A stretch of 64,000 nt of DNA, from the NCBI GenBank assembly GCA_001769385.1, contig MEPB01000068.1, positions 101,435 to 165,434 of the forward strand, in the 5' to 3' direction. Below are positions 46,091 to 53,862 of this stretch, in pieces. How positions within the stretch are numbered: the stretch's first letter is position 1; the number at the start of each line of letters is the position of its first letter. This DNA comes from Bacteroidetes bacterium RIFCSPLOWO2_12_FULL_35_15. Its GTDB lineage: Bacteria; Bacteroidota; Bacteroidia; 2-12-FULL-35-15. Both the position numbers and the translations under genes were made by a program. The notes below the pieces were generated by a model, which was not told the origin of the DNA, made no database searches, and was given only the letters and a program-made list of their open reading frames with translations.

Positions 46091-46597
46091 TTATTGATTA
46101 CAATATTCTTTAATCATATCATAAGCTTTACTGTAACCTAATTCACCCGCTTTACTCCAATCCATGCACGCTCCATATTTATCACTTAAAAATTTCTTAG
46201 CAAAACCACGGTAATAAAATGCTTGTGAAGATTTTGGATCAAGTTCAATTGCTTTGTTAAAGTCAACCATTGCTTCTTTGTAGTCTTGTAACCCATTTTT
46301 AGCAGTTCCTCGACTCAAATATGCAAGTGCAAAATTTGGAGCAAATTCAATTGCTTTCGTATAATCATCAATTGCCCCTCTGTAGTCTTTTAACCCATCC
46401 TTTAAAAGCCCTCGCATACAATACGCTTTTGGAGAAGTGGGATTTAACTCAATGGCTTTATTGAAATCAGCCATTGCTCCTTTGTCGTCTCCTGCTTGAG
46501 ATTTAGCATTCCCTTGCTTTATATAGGTTTCAGCATCCTGCCCGTAAGAAAAAACAAACATTGATAGTGCGATAATTGATAGTGCGATCTTTTTCAT
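46091..46597 (-). CDS. Secreted TPR protein
   Basis: A 168-aa protein with a signal peptide (KKIALSIIALSMFVFSYGQ) followed by at least three tetratricopeptide repeats, each near 34 residues: AETYIKQGNAKSQAGDDKGAMADFNKAIELN, PKAYCMRGLLKDGLKDYRGAIDDYTKAIE and LAYLSRGTAKNGLQDYKEAMVDFNKAIE. The repeats are strongly conserved within the protein, suggesting recent duplication. It is a periplasmic or lumenal protein-interaction module of unknown partner. A -7 box (46624-46631, minus) is 27 bp upstream. Confidence 0.65.
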   Translation of the reverse strand: MKKIALSIIALSMFVFSYGQDAETYIKQGNAKSQAGDDKGAMADFNKAIELNPTSPKAYCMRGLLKDGLKDYRGAIDDYTKAIEFAPNFALAYLSRGTAKNGLQDYKEAMVDFNKAIELDPKSSQAFYYRGFAKKFLSDKYGACMDWSKAGELGYSKAYDMIKEYCNQ

Positions 46598-46623
46598 GAT
46601 GAGGTGGTTCTATTAGGAATAAG

Positions 46624-46631
46624 CAAATATA
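46624..46631 (-). promoter_or_regulatory. Bacteroidota -7 box for the TPR/HTH pair
   Basis: Minus-strand TATATTTG, 27 bp from the ATG at 46597; -33 element not clear. Confidence 0.45.
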
Positions 46632-46688
46632 TAAAATTGGCAGCAGATACGCTACCGTAAGAATTAAATTGAATCTCTTGCTTTGTAT

Positions 46689-46907
46689 ATGCAACAGCAG
46701 AGCAAAAAGTATTTGCAACTGATAGGTAATAATATCAGAAAAAAACGGAATGAACTCGGTATTAGCCAGCAGGAGTTAGCTGATAATGCAGACGTTGCTA
46801 AAAGTACAATTCAGAGAATTGAAAAAGGTGATATGAATCCCTCCATCCTGACATTAAAGAATATCAGCAATGCCCTTGAGATAGAATTGCCAGAGTTGAT
46901 TAGCTAA
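46689..46907 (+). CDS. XRE-family HTH regulator
   Basis: A 72-aa protein (start ATG 46689). Nearly all of it is a lambda-repressor-like HTH: IGNNIRKKRNELGISQQELADNADVAKSTIQRIEKGDMNPSILTLKNISNALEI. Such short XRE proteins commonly control mobile elements. It is divergent from the TPR gene at 46597 and directly before the large palindrome at 46928-47007. Confidence 0.75.
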   Translation: MQQQSKKYLQLIGNNIRKKRNELGISQQELADNADVAKSTIQRIEKGDMNPSILTLKNISNALEIELPELIS

Positions 46908-46927
46908 TATTTTTTTATTGTTCCCAT

Positions 46928-47007
46928 AAAGGGCGTTACAAAAATGTAACAAATGACGCCTAAAAAAATTTTTTTACAACGTTTGTTACATTTTTGTAAC
47001 GCCCTTT
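46928..47007. repeat. Large nested palindrome, candidate replication origin or operator
   Basis: A perfect 26-bp inverted repeat (46928-46953 and 46982-47007) contains GTTACA...TGTAAC pairs in each arm. The 28-nt centre holds the 16-bp self-complementary TAAAAAAATTTTTTTA (46961-46976). It stands between the XRE gene and the polymerase-like gene. The gene-free stretch 46908-47334 holds this and a possible broken ORF. Confidence 0.8.
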
Positions 47008-47173
47008 TTATGAATGGAAATTATTTGTTTCAACTCCATCAATCGTTGCAGGTATGGTAAATATGTGCTATTTCCTTTGTGTGCATTTACAATTGCAAGA
47101 TTGGTGTTAACGAATAAAGGAATATTTGCAATTGTTGTATGTTGAGATCAGGAATAGTTATTGTTTTATTCAT
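46986..47173 (-). pseudogene. Possible frameshifted small gene
   Basis: On the minus strand an ATG at 47173 opens MNKTITIPDLNIQQLQIFLY, which stops early. A different frame, open from about 47147 and without its own ATG, reads NIPLFVNTNLAIVNAHKGNS onward to LMELKQIISIH and ends in the palindrome. A single frameshift would join them into about 62 codons. Both halves look like coding sequence by eye, but the evidence is weak. Confidence 0.3.
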
Positions 47174-47334
47174 GGTGTAAATATTTTTTTACGTTTTGAT
47201 TTTTTTGATGAAGAAGTAAATGATCTTTTACGCGTTTACTTAGCAATACTTTTATTGAAAATTTGTAACATTCATACTGAAATTAAGTGTGTTAATCAAA
47301 GACATTCTTCAACAGAAAATTTGCGGATACTGAA

Positions 47335-48666
47335 TTATTTTTGTTTTAATGGCTTAACTTCAAATGTTGGTATCACATCAAACAATTCAGAAAAAGTCCG
47401 CTTAATGATTTCTAAAGCTTTTTCTTTTTGTTCTGCTTTTATAATAACAGAATCATGAATGGTAAGTGGAATGATTCCTGCATTTACAAGATCTTTTGCA
47501 ATACAATCGATAAAAATGTAGCTTTCCAATTTTTGAAGAAATACGGGTAATAAAACATTGTCCTTTGATTTAAGCATTTTAATAGAGTTATAGACGTAAG
47601 GATATACTTTAGCAAAAATTTTTTTCTCCTTTTCAAATGGAATAAAATTTTTGTTCTTTTTTGATTCATTTTTTGAAAACATAACTTTAAACATTATATC
47701 TTTTACATCTTTTCGAGTTAACCCGTTTGAATAACGTTCAACAAAATCCTCATATAAATTACCAAGAGTAACAGAACTAGCAAAATCATTTAAATTCACC
47801 AAATAGGCTTTTTTATCATTTTGGTGAATATTTATAACTCCTCGAATCCTTCTACTACCAAAGGTTTTAAGAAGGTTGAGGATATGTAAGTTACAACATA
47901 AGGAACCTTGTTGTTTACTATCTTTATTTATTATTGTTCCCAGTAATATACTTAGTAGGAATGGTTGGGAATTTCTTAAATCTATACTTACATAGTCACC
48001 TATTATAAATTGCCTTAGATCTCCTTTAAGGTTAGTAATATTTGTATCCAATCTGTTATTTGTTTTGTTACGTTTAAAGTACCTGAATCTTTTATCTTCT
48101 AATTGACTTAGTGACATCATGTATGAAGTCCTTTTCTCTTCATCAGGTTGATTTAATACCCACTTTTCTGCATTTTGGTAATCGATTTCTATATTCATAA
48201 ATTCCTCCCACATCAATTTTAAAAATGGATCTAATCGATTATTATGGGCTTTCTTTAATCTCTGGTGTTTAATAATTTTACTAAAAAGTTTTGTTTCTGC
48301 GTTTATTTCAACTGTATCGACTCCTTGCAAAAAATCGGGATTGATGGTGTATCCTAAACATTTCTCACCTACAATGTATTTATTATCAGATTTTATAAAT
48401 TCACCATCTAAAAGTATTTTGATGTAATTGCCTGTATTAATGCCTATAATAGATCTAAGGGTATTACTATTTAAGGGCAAGAAAACTTCGCTCCCTGTTT
48501 CATTTCTGCTTTTATTTTTTATCCGCTGCCCCATCATATAATGGATGGTGTAGTAGATATAGCTGAGATCATACTTAAATTCTGGAGGATTGGAAAGAAG
48601 ATATTTATCTAACTCCTGAACTAATTTTGCCGGAACATGCAATATAATTGGCTTATTTATTTTCAT
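47335..48666 (-). CDS. Family-A-like polymerase (TV-Pol-like), mobile element replication
   Basis: A 443-aa protein with the three palm motifs of superfamily A nucleic acid polymerases: motif A Y-V-S-I-D229-L-R-N-S-Q-P, motif B region R318-K-D-V-K322-D-I-M-F-K-V-M-F, and motif C P-L-T-I-H404-D405-S-V. Family-A DNA polymerases have similar motifs (D in motif A; K...Y in B; HDE in C), and TV-Pols of Bacteroidota mobile elements are small versions. The palm seems complete, but fingers and exonuclease parts are not seen. It is in an operon with overlapping small genes next to the integrase, so it probably replicates the island. Confidence 0.65.
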   Translation of the reverse strand: MKINKPIILHVPAKLVQELDKYLLSNPPEFKYDLSYIYYTIHYMMGQRIKNKSRNETGSEVFLPLNSNTLRSIIGINTGNYIKILLDGEFIKSDNKYIVGEKCLGYTINPDFLQGVDTVEINAETKLFSKIIKHQRLKKAHNNRLDPFLKLMWEEFMNIEIDYQNAEKWVLNQPDEEKRTSYMMSLSQLEDKRFRYFKRNKTNNRLDTNITNLKGDLRQFIIGDYVSIDLRNSQPFLLSILLGTIINKDSKQQGSLCCNLHILNLLKTFGSRRIRGVINIHQNDKKAYLVNLNDFASSVTLGNLYEDFVERYSNGLTRKDVKDIMFKVMFSKNESKKNKNFIPFEKEKKIFAKVYPYVYNSIKMLKSKDNVLLPVFLQKLESYIFIDCIAKDLVNAGIIPLTIHDSVIIKAEQKEKALEIIKRTFSELFDVIPTFEVKPLKQK

Positions 48667-48872
48667 TGCAAATTTCCTCCATAACGAACAAAGTCAATAA
48701 GAATGGATAAGTGTGCAGGTGCAATGCTAAGCCTAACGGCAATATTATATATGCTAGTTGACGAAACTGAAAGATGAGGTACCGCTTTTAAAAAACAAAA
48801 TATTTTAAAGTTTTTGTTGTACGATTTAAAAGAAAAATTTGAAACCCCATCTTCTATTGTGGGTTTTTTCAT
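48663..48872 (-). CDS. Small protein in integrase operon
   Basis: A 69-aa protein overlapping both neighbours by 4 bp (ATGA with the HTH gene; ATGA with the polymerase gene), which supports translation. Its C-terminal half (SVSSTSIYNIAVRLSIAPAH) is helical, perhaps an HTH. No family recognised. Confidence 0.45.
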   Translation of the reverse strand: MKKPTIEDGVSNFSFKSYNKNFKIFCFLKAVPHLSVSSTSIYNIAVRLSIAPAHLSILIDFVRYGGNLQ

Positions 48873-49141
48873 TTGTCCTTGTTTGATTTATTTTTGTTAA
48901 GAGCTTCTATAACCTCATCGTAACTGTAATACAGTGTTCCATTTAGTTTTGTATACGGTAAACTGCCATTAATACGAAGTGTTTGAAGTGTTCCGGCTGA
49001 TAGCCCTAACATTTTGCGAACATCAGCGCTTTTTAAAAATTTCGGGCCTTGAGCCTTGTTATTGTAGATTGAGGTTAATTCTTTGATTAACTCATTTTTG
49101 AAAATTTGTAAATCTTCAATTGTAACGATATTTGTTGCCAT
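48869..49141 (-). CDS. HTH-17 excisionase-type DNA-binding protein
   Basis: A 90-aa protein. FLKSADVRKMLGLSAGTLQTLRINGSLPYTKLNGTLYYSYDEVIEALN is the helix-turn-helix plus wing of MerR/excisionase-like HTH_17 proteins common beside Bacteroidota integrases. It probably controls excision or transcription of the element. It is 110 bp downstream of the unknown 300-aa gene. Confidence 0.75.
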   Translation of the reverse strand: MATNIVTIEDLQIFKNELIKELTSIYNNKAQGPKFLKSADVRKMLGLSAGTLQTLRINGSLPYTKLNGTLYYSYDEVIEALNKNKSNKDK

Positions 49142-49250
49142 TTTGTATTGTTTTTAAAAATTCAATACACAAATGTAAATACCGATATGGCTAGGATAAT
49201 CAAAGGAGGTTGGAACAAAGTTGAATAATAATAACCAGTTTCGTTCCAGT

Positions 49251-50153
49251 TTATGTTTGATTAAATTCTTTGAGAAATTTTTTTATATTTTGTTGGAGAA
49301 ATTTTTCATAAGAACTAATTTTGCTTTTAGATCCTACAATGTAACTACCGGAGGAAGGGTAAATATTTTCTAAAAAATAATTTTCGCTTTCAATCAATTC
49401 ACCTAATTCAAATAATCTTCCAACAATTATACACTTTTCGTTTTGAGTGAGATTAATTTTTAATTCAGAAATAGTATCACTGGTAGCTTTGGCAAGACGC
49501 CTTTGGTGCGTAAGTAAAATATTATCCTTTTTTAGTGAGTTTATTTTATTTTGTTTCGTTAAATCACTTATTGAAGGAGAAGTTTTGTCGTTTTTATATA
49601 GATTAATAAAAAATGCGTTCTCTTTATAGTGTTGCTTAAGGGCTCTGAGTATGACCATATTAACTTCAGCACTATTAAAATTATACTTATAATTTCTACC
49701 TTTATTAATTAAATTCACAACTGTTTCAACTTTACTATCATAATTTTTAACTAATTTGTTTTCAAAAATTATAGGGGAAGTGAATTGCTCATGTTTAAAA
49801 ATAAGATCTTCAATTTGTTCTAGATCCTTGAGGTGATTTTTCTTATCATTTAATTGATTTGCCCAACTATATCCCCCAAGACCCTTAACAGTTGATTGAA
49901 TTATTAAAACTAACAAAGACAGTTTGTCAATTATTTCAGAATCAAAAATGTCGTACTTTTTGGAGAATTCTTTTATAGCAATATACTCGGTTGTATTAAT
50001 TTGGAATCCCTTTTTATGATTTGAATCAATAATTTCAGGATCAAATGATATTTCAGGGAAATATTCAAAATAAAATTTTGCCCAATAACCATATTCAGAA
50101 AAATGTTTTATTATCAATTCAGTGTTAGGCTTGACGATAGTGTTTTTTGTCAT
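49251..50153 (-). CDS. Unknown protein in integrase operon, 300 aa
   Basis: A helical, charged 300-aa protein overlapping the integrase gene by 29 bp. It is Lys/Glu/Asn-rich with no signal peptide or membrane segment. No motif is seen; it may be an element-specific accessory protein. Confidence 0.5.
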   Translation of the reverse strand: MTKNTIVKPNTELIIKHFSEYGYWAKFYFEYFPEISFDPEIIDSNHKKGFQINTTEYIAIKEFSKKYDIFDSEIIDKLSLLVLIIQSTVKGLGGYSWANQLNDKKNHLKDLEQIEDLIFKHEQFTSPIIFENKLVKNYDSKVETVVNLINKGRNYKYNFNSAEVNMVILRALKQHYKENAFFINLYKNDKTSPSISDLTKQNKINSLKKDNILLTHQRRLAKATSDTISELKINLTQNEKCIIVGRLFELGELIESENYFLENIYPSSGSYIVGSKSKISSYEKFLQQNIKKFLKEFNQT

Positions 50154-51387
50154 TTTTATGTTCGTTTTTTATTAAACGATTTTTCAAATTTTTCATATCC
50201 TCGCTGACTTTTTTCTCAACTACTTTCGCATATATTTGGGTAGTGCGAATATTTTTATGCCCCAGCATAGAACTAACAGTTTCAATTGGAACACCATTAG
50301 TTAAAGTTACTGTAGTGGCAAAAGTATGTCTGGCGGAGTGGAAGGTGAGGTTTTTAGCAATTCCGCATAGGGTTGCAACTTCTTTTAAATAAGCATTCAT
50401 TTTTTGATTGCTCCTTACAGGTAATAATTTACCGGATATTATACATTCAGGGTGTTTTTTGTATTTCTCAATAATTTCAAGCGCTTTAGGTAACAGAGGA
50501 ATATTCGATTTCGTTTCTGTTTTTTCCCTGTGTGTGTATATCCATTTCTGTTTATCAATTCCTATTTCGATTTCATCTTTTGTCAGTTTCGCAATATCTG
50601 CATATGCCAATCCGGTATAACATGAAAAAACAAACATATCTCTCACTTCATCCAATCGGGTAATTGTGAACACTTTATTTTCAACCGTTTGGAGTTCTTC
50701 TGTACTTAAAAAATCCCGTTCTACTTCCTTTATAGATCCTTTAAACTTCAAAAACGGATCTTTATTAAGCCATTCGTTTGCAAGTGCAATATTCACAACC
50801 TTACGCACATTACGGATATATTTAATAGTACTGTTATGATTGCATTTGCGAACTGTTTTTAAGTAATGTTCAAATTCGGTGATGAACTTATAATTAAGCT
50901 CTGTAAGGAACATATCATTAGTATTGTAATTCAGCTTAATAAAATCTGTAACATGGCTCAACGTTGTGGTATAGCGGGTAACAGTTGAATTTGAATAGTC
51001 AATATCAACCTTCTCAGCCATTTGTTTGTTGTGATACTTGAATAGCTCTATGATTGTCGATTTCCTCTCTGAGATTCCCAAATATGCGTTTTTTACAGCA
51101 TTGGAGGTAACAAGTTTATTGTTTTTAATCAATGTATTTTGATGGTCACTTAATTTAGTTCTAATGGTATCAATGTGGTCATTGATTTCTCTCGCATCTT
51201 CTTTATTTCCTTTCACCTTTCCGGCTGAACTATCCCACCTGTTACAATCAATTACTCTGTTAATGGATAATTCACTTCTGAAACCATCTACTGTAATTCT
51301 TGCATAAATAGGAGTTTCTCCATCTTTGTTTTTCTTTGAATTTACAATGAAGAAAAGGATTGCGAAGGTTTGTTTTTTATTTTCCAT
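50125..51387 (-). CDS. int: Tyrosine site-specific integrase
   Basis: A 420-aa tyrosine recombinase of the Bacteroidota type. The N-terminal arm-binding domain (FAILFFIVNSKKNKDGETPIYARITVDG) and SAM-like core-binding domain precede the catalytic domain. The usual first Arg is replaced by Ala in SCYTGLAYADIAKL, as in several Bacteroidota integrases (IntDOT also lacks it). The HSARHTFATT box and LGHKNIRTTQIYAKV (nucleophile Tyr) are present. It sits 265 bp from the ssrA 3' end, so the island integrates there. Confidence 0.93.
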   Translation of the reverse strand: MENKKQTFAILFFIVNSKKNKDGETPIYARITVDGFRSELSINRVIDCNRWDSSAGKVKGNKEDAREINDHIDTIRTKLSDHQNTLIKNNKLVTSNAVKNAYLGISERKSTIIELFKYHNKQMAEKVDIDYSNSTVTRYTTTLSHVTDFIKLNYNTNDMFLTELNYKFITEFEHYLKTVRKCNHNSTIKYIRNVRKVVNIALANEWLNKDPFLKFKGSIKEVERDFLSTEELQTVENKVFTITRLDEVRDMFVFSCYTGLAYADIAKLTKDEIEIGIDKQKWIYTHREKTETKSNIPLLPKALEIIEKYKKHPECIISGKLLPVRSNQKMNAYLKEVATLCGIAKNLTFHSARHTFATTVTLTNGVPIETVSSMLGHKNIRTTQIYAKVVEKKVSEDMKNLKNRLIKNEHKNDKKHYRQA

Positions 51388-51407
51388 TGTTTTGAGATTT
51401 GAAAATT

Positions 51408-51425
51408 AGGACACCGATTCGACAC
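51408..51425. repeat. Degenerate arm-type site at the integrase promoter
   Basis: AGGACACCGATTCGACAC, a variant of the 19-bp site; it lies next to the -7 box of the int gene, so integrase binding here could repress its own promoter. Confidence 0.65.
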
Positions 51426-51453
51426 AAAAGTAAATAAATTGTATGAATTGCAA
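51425..51453 (-). promoter_or_regulatory. Integrase promoter
   Basis: Minus-strand -33 TTG (51451-51453), 18-bp spacing, -7 TACTTTTG (51425-51432), 37 bp before the ATG at 51387. Confidence 0.7.
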
Positions 51454-51504
51454 AATAATATTTAATATATTTTATTCAATATTATCAATTGTTTTAAGAG
51501 AAAT

Positions 51505-51551
51505 AGGTGTCCTATTATGAATTTTCATTCAGGACACCGAATAGGACACCT
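51505..51551. repeat. Arm-type repeats, right end
   Basis: AGGTGTCCTAT (51505-51515) is the inverted partner of ATAGGACACCT (51541-51551), and AGGACACCGAATAGGACAC (51531-51549) is the direct copy of the left-end repeat at 36755. Confidence 0.8.
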
Positions 51552-51595
51552 TTATATTGAGAATAATTGAATAATCAGATAGGACTTTAAAGAAA

Positions 51596-51628
51596 AATCC
51601 CTCACAAACATTAAGTTTGTAAGGGATT
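51596..51628 (-). terminator. Current ssrA terminator, supplied by the island
   Basis: AATCCCTTACAAAC...GTTTGTGAGGGATT on the minus strand with a T-tract beyond; it is on the island side of the att core. Confidence 0.75.
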
Positions 51629-51652
51629 AAGTTCTTTTGATTTCGTGGTTGT

Positions 51653-52014
51653 GGAGTCGGAGGGATTCGAACCCTCGTCCAAACAAGGAATTAATATGCT
51701 TTCTACATGTGTAGCAAACTTTTGATTTTCGATAAACTTAGGCAAATCTGCGAGCCATAAGGTTTACTTAGCTTCTTTATCTCATCACGGATCAAAGCGC
51801 TCCGCAACTATTTCTTCATTTGTTATGCTTCGATGGAGACGCAGAAGATCAGAGCTTCTCCGGAAACAAAGGCACTTAATACTTGGTATTAAGCAGCCAT
51901 AGCGTAGTTAGACTCGCTAGTTAGAATTTTGAGGATTAGGATTAACGTGTCATATTCACAACACACGACATGCTTACATAAAAATCGCACCCGCTGTCAA
52001 AACCGTACGACCCC
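51653..52014 (-). ncRNA. ssrA: tmRNA (ssrA)
   Basis: On the minus strand the 5' end is GGGGTCGTACGG and the 3' end is CGACTCC followed by A; these pair as the tRNA-like acceptor stem (7 bp with one G-U). The T-arm GGGTTCGAATCCC is present. The tag frame is at 51889-51918: AGC GAG TCT AAC TAC GCT ATG GCT GCT TAA, encoding SESNYAMAA, near the known Bacteroidota tags ending YALAA or YAMAA. CCA is not encoded. The RNA rescues stalled ribosomes. Its 3' end is the integration site of the island. Confidence 0.95.
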
Positions 52015-52035
52015 GTAATATTTAAAGAACTGGTA

Positions 52036-52043
52036 CAAAGATA
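52036..52043 (-). promoter_or_regulatory. ssrA -7 box
   Basis: Minus-strand TATCTTTG, 22 bp before the mature 5' end; the precursor would have a short leader removed by RNase P. Confidence 0.55.
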
Positions 52044-52134
52044 CGACAGAAAATCAAGAATTAATACTAAAGAATGTTAAAACACTGTCTGTTACTCATT
52101 AGTACAAGTCATTTTCTCTTTAGGCAATAAAACT

Positions 52135-52142
52135 TATCTTTG
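52135..52142 (+). promoter_or_regulatory. -7 box for the dehydrogenase-acpS unit
   Basis: TATCTTTG, 28 bp before the ATG at 52170; matches TAnnTTTG. Confidence 0.55.
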
Positions 52143-52169
52143 GCAACCAAAATATAAAAAAACTGTTGT

Positions 52170-53375
52170 ATGAATAAATTGAAAATTGGCGTTCTGCGCG
52201 AAGAAAAAACTCCTCCTGATAAACGTGTTCCTCTAACGCCATTGATCTGTGCTGAATTGATCCGAAAATATCCTCATATCGAAATTGTTGTTCAGCCAAG
52301 TAAAATCCGTTGTTACGAAGATGCTGAATATACCGCTTTTGGTGTGCCTTTGCAGGAAGATCTAAGTGATTGTGATGTGTTAATGGGAGTGAAAGAAGTA
52401 CCAAAAGATCTATTAATTCCGGGTAAAAAATATTTTTTCTTTTCTCATACTCTCAAAAAACAACCTCATAACCAAAAACTGATGAAGGCTTTGATCGAAA
52501 AGAAAATTCAGATGATAGATTATGAAACACTTACTGATAAAAATAATAACAGGATCATTGGTTTCGGAAGATATGCAGGTATTGTAGGTGCATACAATGG
52601 ATTATTAGGCTACGGAAAAAAATACGATCTTTTTCAGCTGAAGCCTGCAAATAAATGCCGGGATAGAGCTGAAATGGAAGATGAATTAAAACGTGTAAAA
52701 CTTCCTAACATAAAAATTGCCCTGACAGGGGGAGGACGTGTTGCTAATGGGGTTATAGAAACATTAAGTGCCTTGCGAATCCGTAAAGTTACTCCTGAAG
52801 AATTTTTAATGGCTTCCTTTCGGGAACCTGTTTATTGCCAATTGAATCCGCGTGATTATGTGGAACGTAAAGATGATCACAATTTTGATTTACATGATTT
52901 TTTCAAACACCCTGAGCATTTTGTTTCCGTTTTTCAGCAATATGCAAAGGTGACTGATATTTATATTTCGGCTCATTTCTGGGATCCCAGAGCACCAAAA
53001 ATGTTTGAACTTTCAGATATTAAAGATCCTAAATTTCATATTAGCGTGATTGCAGATATTACATGCGATATCAATGGTTCTGTACCTACAACAATTCGGT
53101 CAACCTCTATTGATAGTCCTTTTTATGGCTATAACATTAAAGAAAATAAAGAAGATCTTCCATTTAATAAAGATACAATTTGCATTATGGCCGTTGATAA
53201 TTTGCCTTGCGAGCTGCCTCGCGATTCAAGTGATGATTTCGGAAAGGACCTCATGGAGAGGGTTTTAAATTGTATCATTTCTGAAGATAATGATAAAGTG
53301 ATTGAGAGAGCTTCTATTTGCAAAGATGGAAAATTGATGCCGGCTTTTGAATATTTAAGCGATTATGCGTATTAA
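52170..53375 (+). CDS. NAD(P)-dependent oxidoreductase, saccharopine/alanine dehydrogenase-like
   Basis: A 401-aa protein with the alanine dehydrogenase/PNT N-terminal pattern (KIGVLREEKTPPDKRVPLTP) and a Rossmann core (IKIALTGGGRVANGVIETL). It resembles fungal saccharopine dehydrogenase (Lys1) homologues of Bacteroidota, with the SSxxPxx-type metal/nucleotide loops not obvious. The substrate is not certain. It is separated from acpS by only 12 bp, so they are probably cotranscribed. Confidence 0.75.
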   Translation: MNKLKIGVLREEKTPPDKRVPLTPLICAELIRKYPHIEIVVQPSKIRCYEDAEYTAFGVPLQEDLSDCDVLMGVKEVPKDLLIPGKKYFFFSHTLKKQPHNQKLMKALIEKKIQMIDYETLTDKNNNRIIGFGRYAGIVGAYNGLLGYGKKYDLFQLKPANKCRDRAEMEDELKRVKLPNIKIALTGGGRVANGVIETLSALRIRKVTPEEFLMASFREPVYCQLNPRDYVERKDDHNFDLHDFFKHPEHFVSVFQQYAKVTDIYISAHFWDPRAPKMFELSDIKDPKFHISVIADITCDINGSVPTTIRSTSIDSPFYGYNIKENKEDLPFNKDTICIMAVDNLPCELPRDSSDDFGKDLMERVLNCIISEDNDKVIERASICKDGKLMPAFEYLSDYAY

Positions 53376-53387
53376 TTAAATTGTAAA

Positions 53388-53759
53388 ATGATCATTGGAA
53401 TTGGTACTGACATTGCTGAAGTTTTACGTATCGCTAAAAGTCTTGAAAAAAAAGGCTTTCGGGAGAAAGTGTTTTCCAGGAACGAAATAATTTATTGCGA
53501 AACAAAAACAAATAAAGCAGAAAATTATGCTGCGCGTTTTGCGGCAAAAGAAGCTTTATTCAAAGCATTGGGAACAGGGTGGCGTGGCGGACTTGCTTTT
53601 AACGAAGTGGAAGTAGTTAATGATGAACTTGGCAAACCTAGTATTCAGTTAATTGGCGAAACTGCAAGGATCATTGAAAAAAGAAATATTAAATCGATTC
53701 ATGTTTCTCTTTCTCATATTAAGGAAACAGCCATTGCGACAGTAATGTTGGAAGGGTAA
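53388..53759 (+). CDS. acpS: Holo-[acyl-carrier-protein] synthase
   Basis: A 123-aa phosphopantetheinyl transferase of the AcpS type: GIGTDIAEVLRIAKSL (Mg-binding Asp) and AARFAAKEALFKALGTG (Glu and Lys of the active site), then a C-terminal HVSLSHIKETAIATV. It attaches the 4'-phosphopantetheine arm to ACP. A terminator hairpin at 53781-53808 follows. Confidence 0.93.
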   Translation: MIIGIGTDIAEVLRIAKSLEKKGFREKVFSRNEIIYCETKTNKAENYAARFAAKEALFKALGTGWRGGLAFNEVEVVNDELGKPSIQLIGETARIIEKRNIKSIHVSLSHIKETAIATVMLEG

Positions 53760-53780
53760 TACTTAATTGTGTAATTTTAT

Positions 53781-53808
53781 AACAAGAAAAAAAATATTTT
53801 TTCTTGTT
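53781..53808 (+). terminator. Rho-independent terminator after acpS
   Basis: AACAAGAAAAAA, loop AATA, TTTTTTCTTGTT then TATTTTTTT. Confidence 0.75.
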
Positions 53809-53862
53809 ATTTTTTTGCATTATTGCAGACTAATATCATAAAAACATTGTAAAACATTTTAA

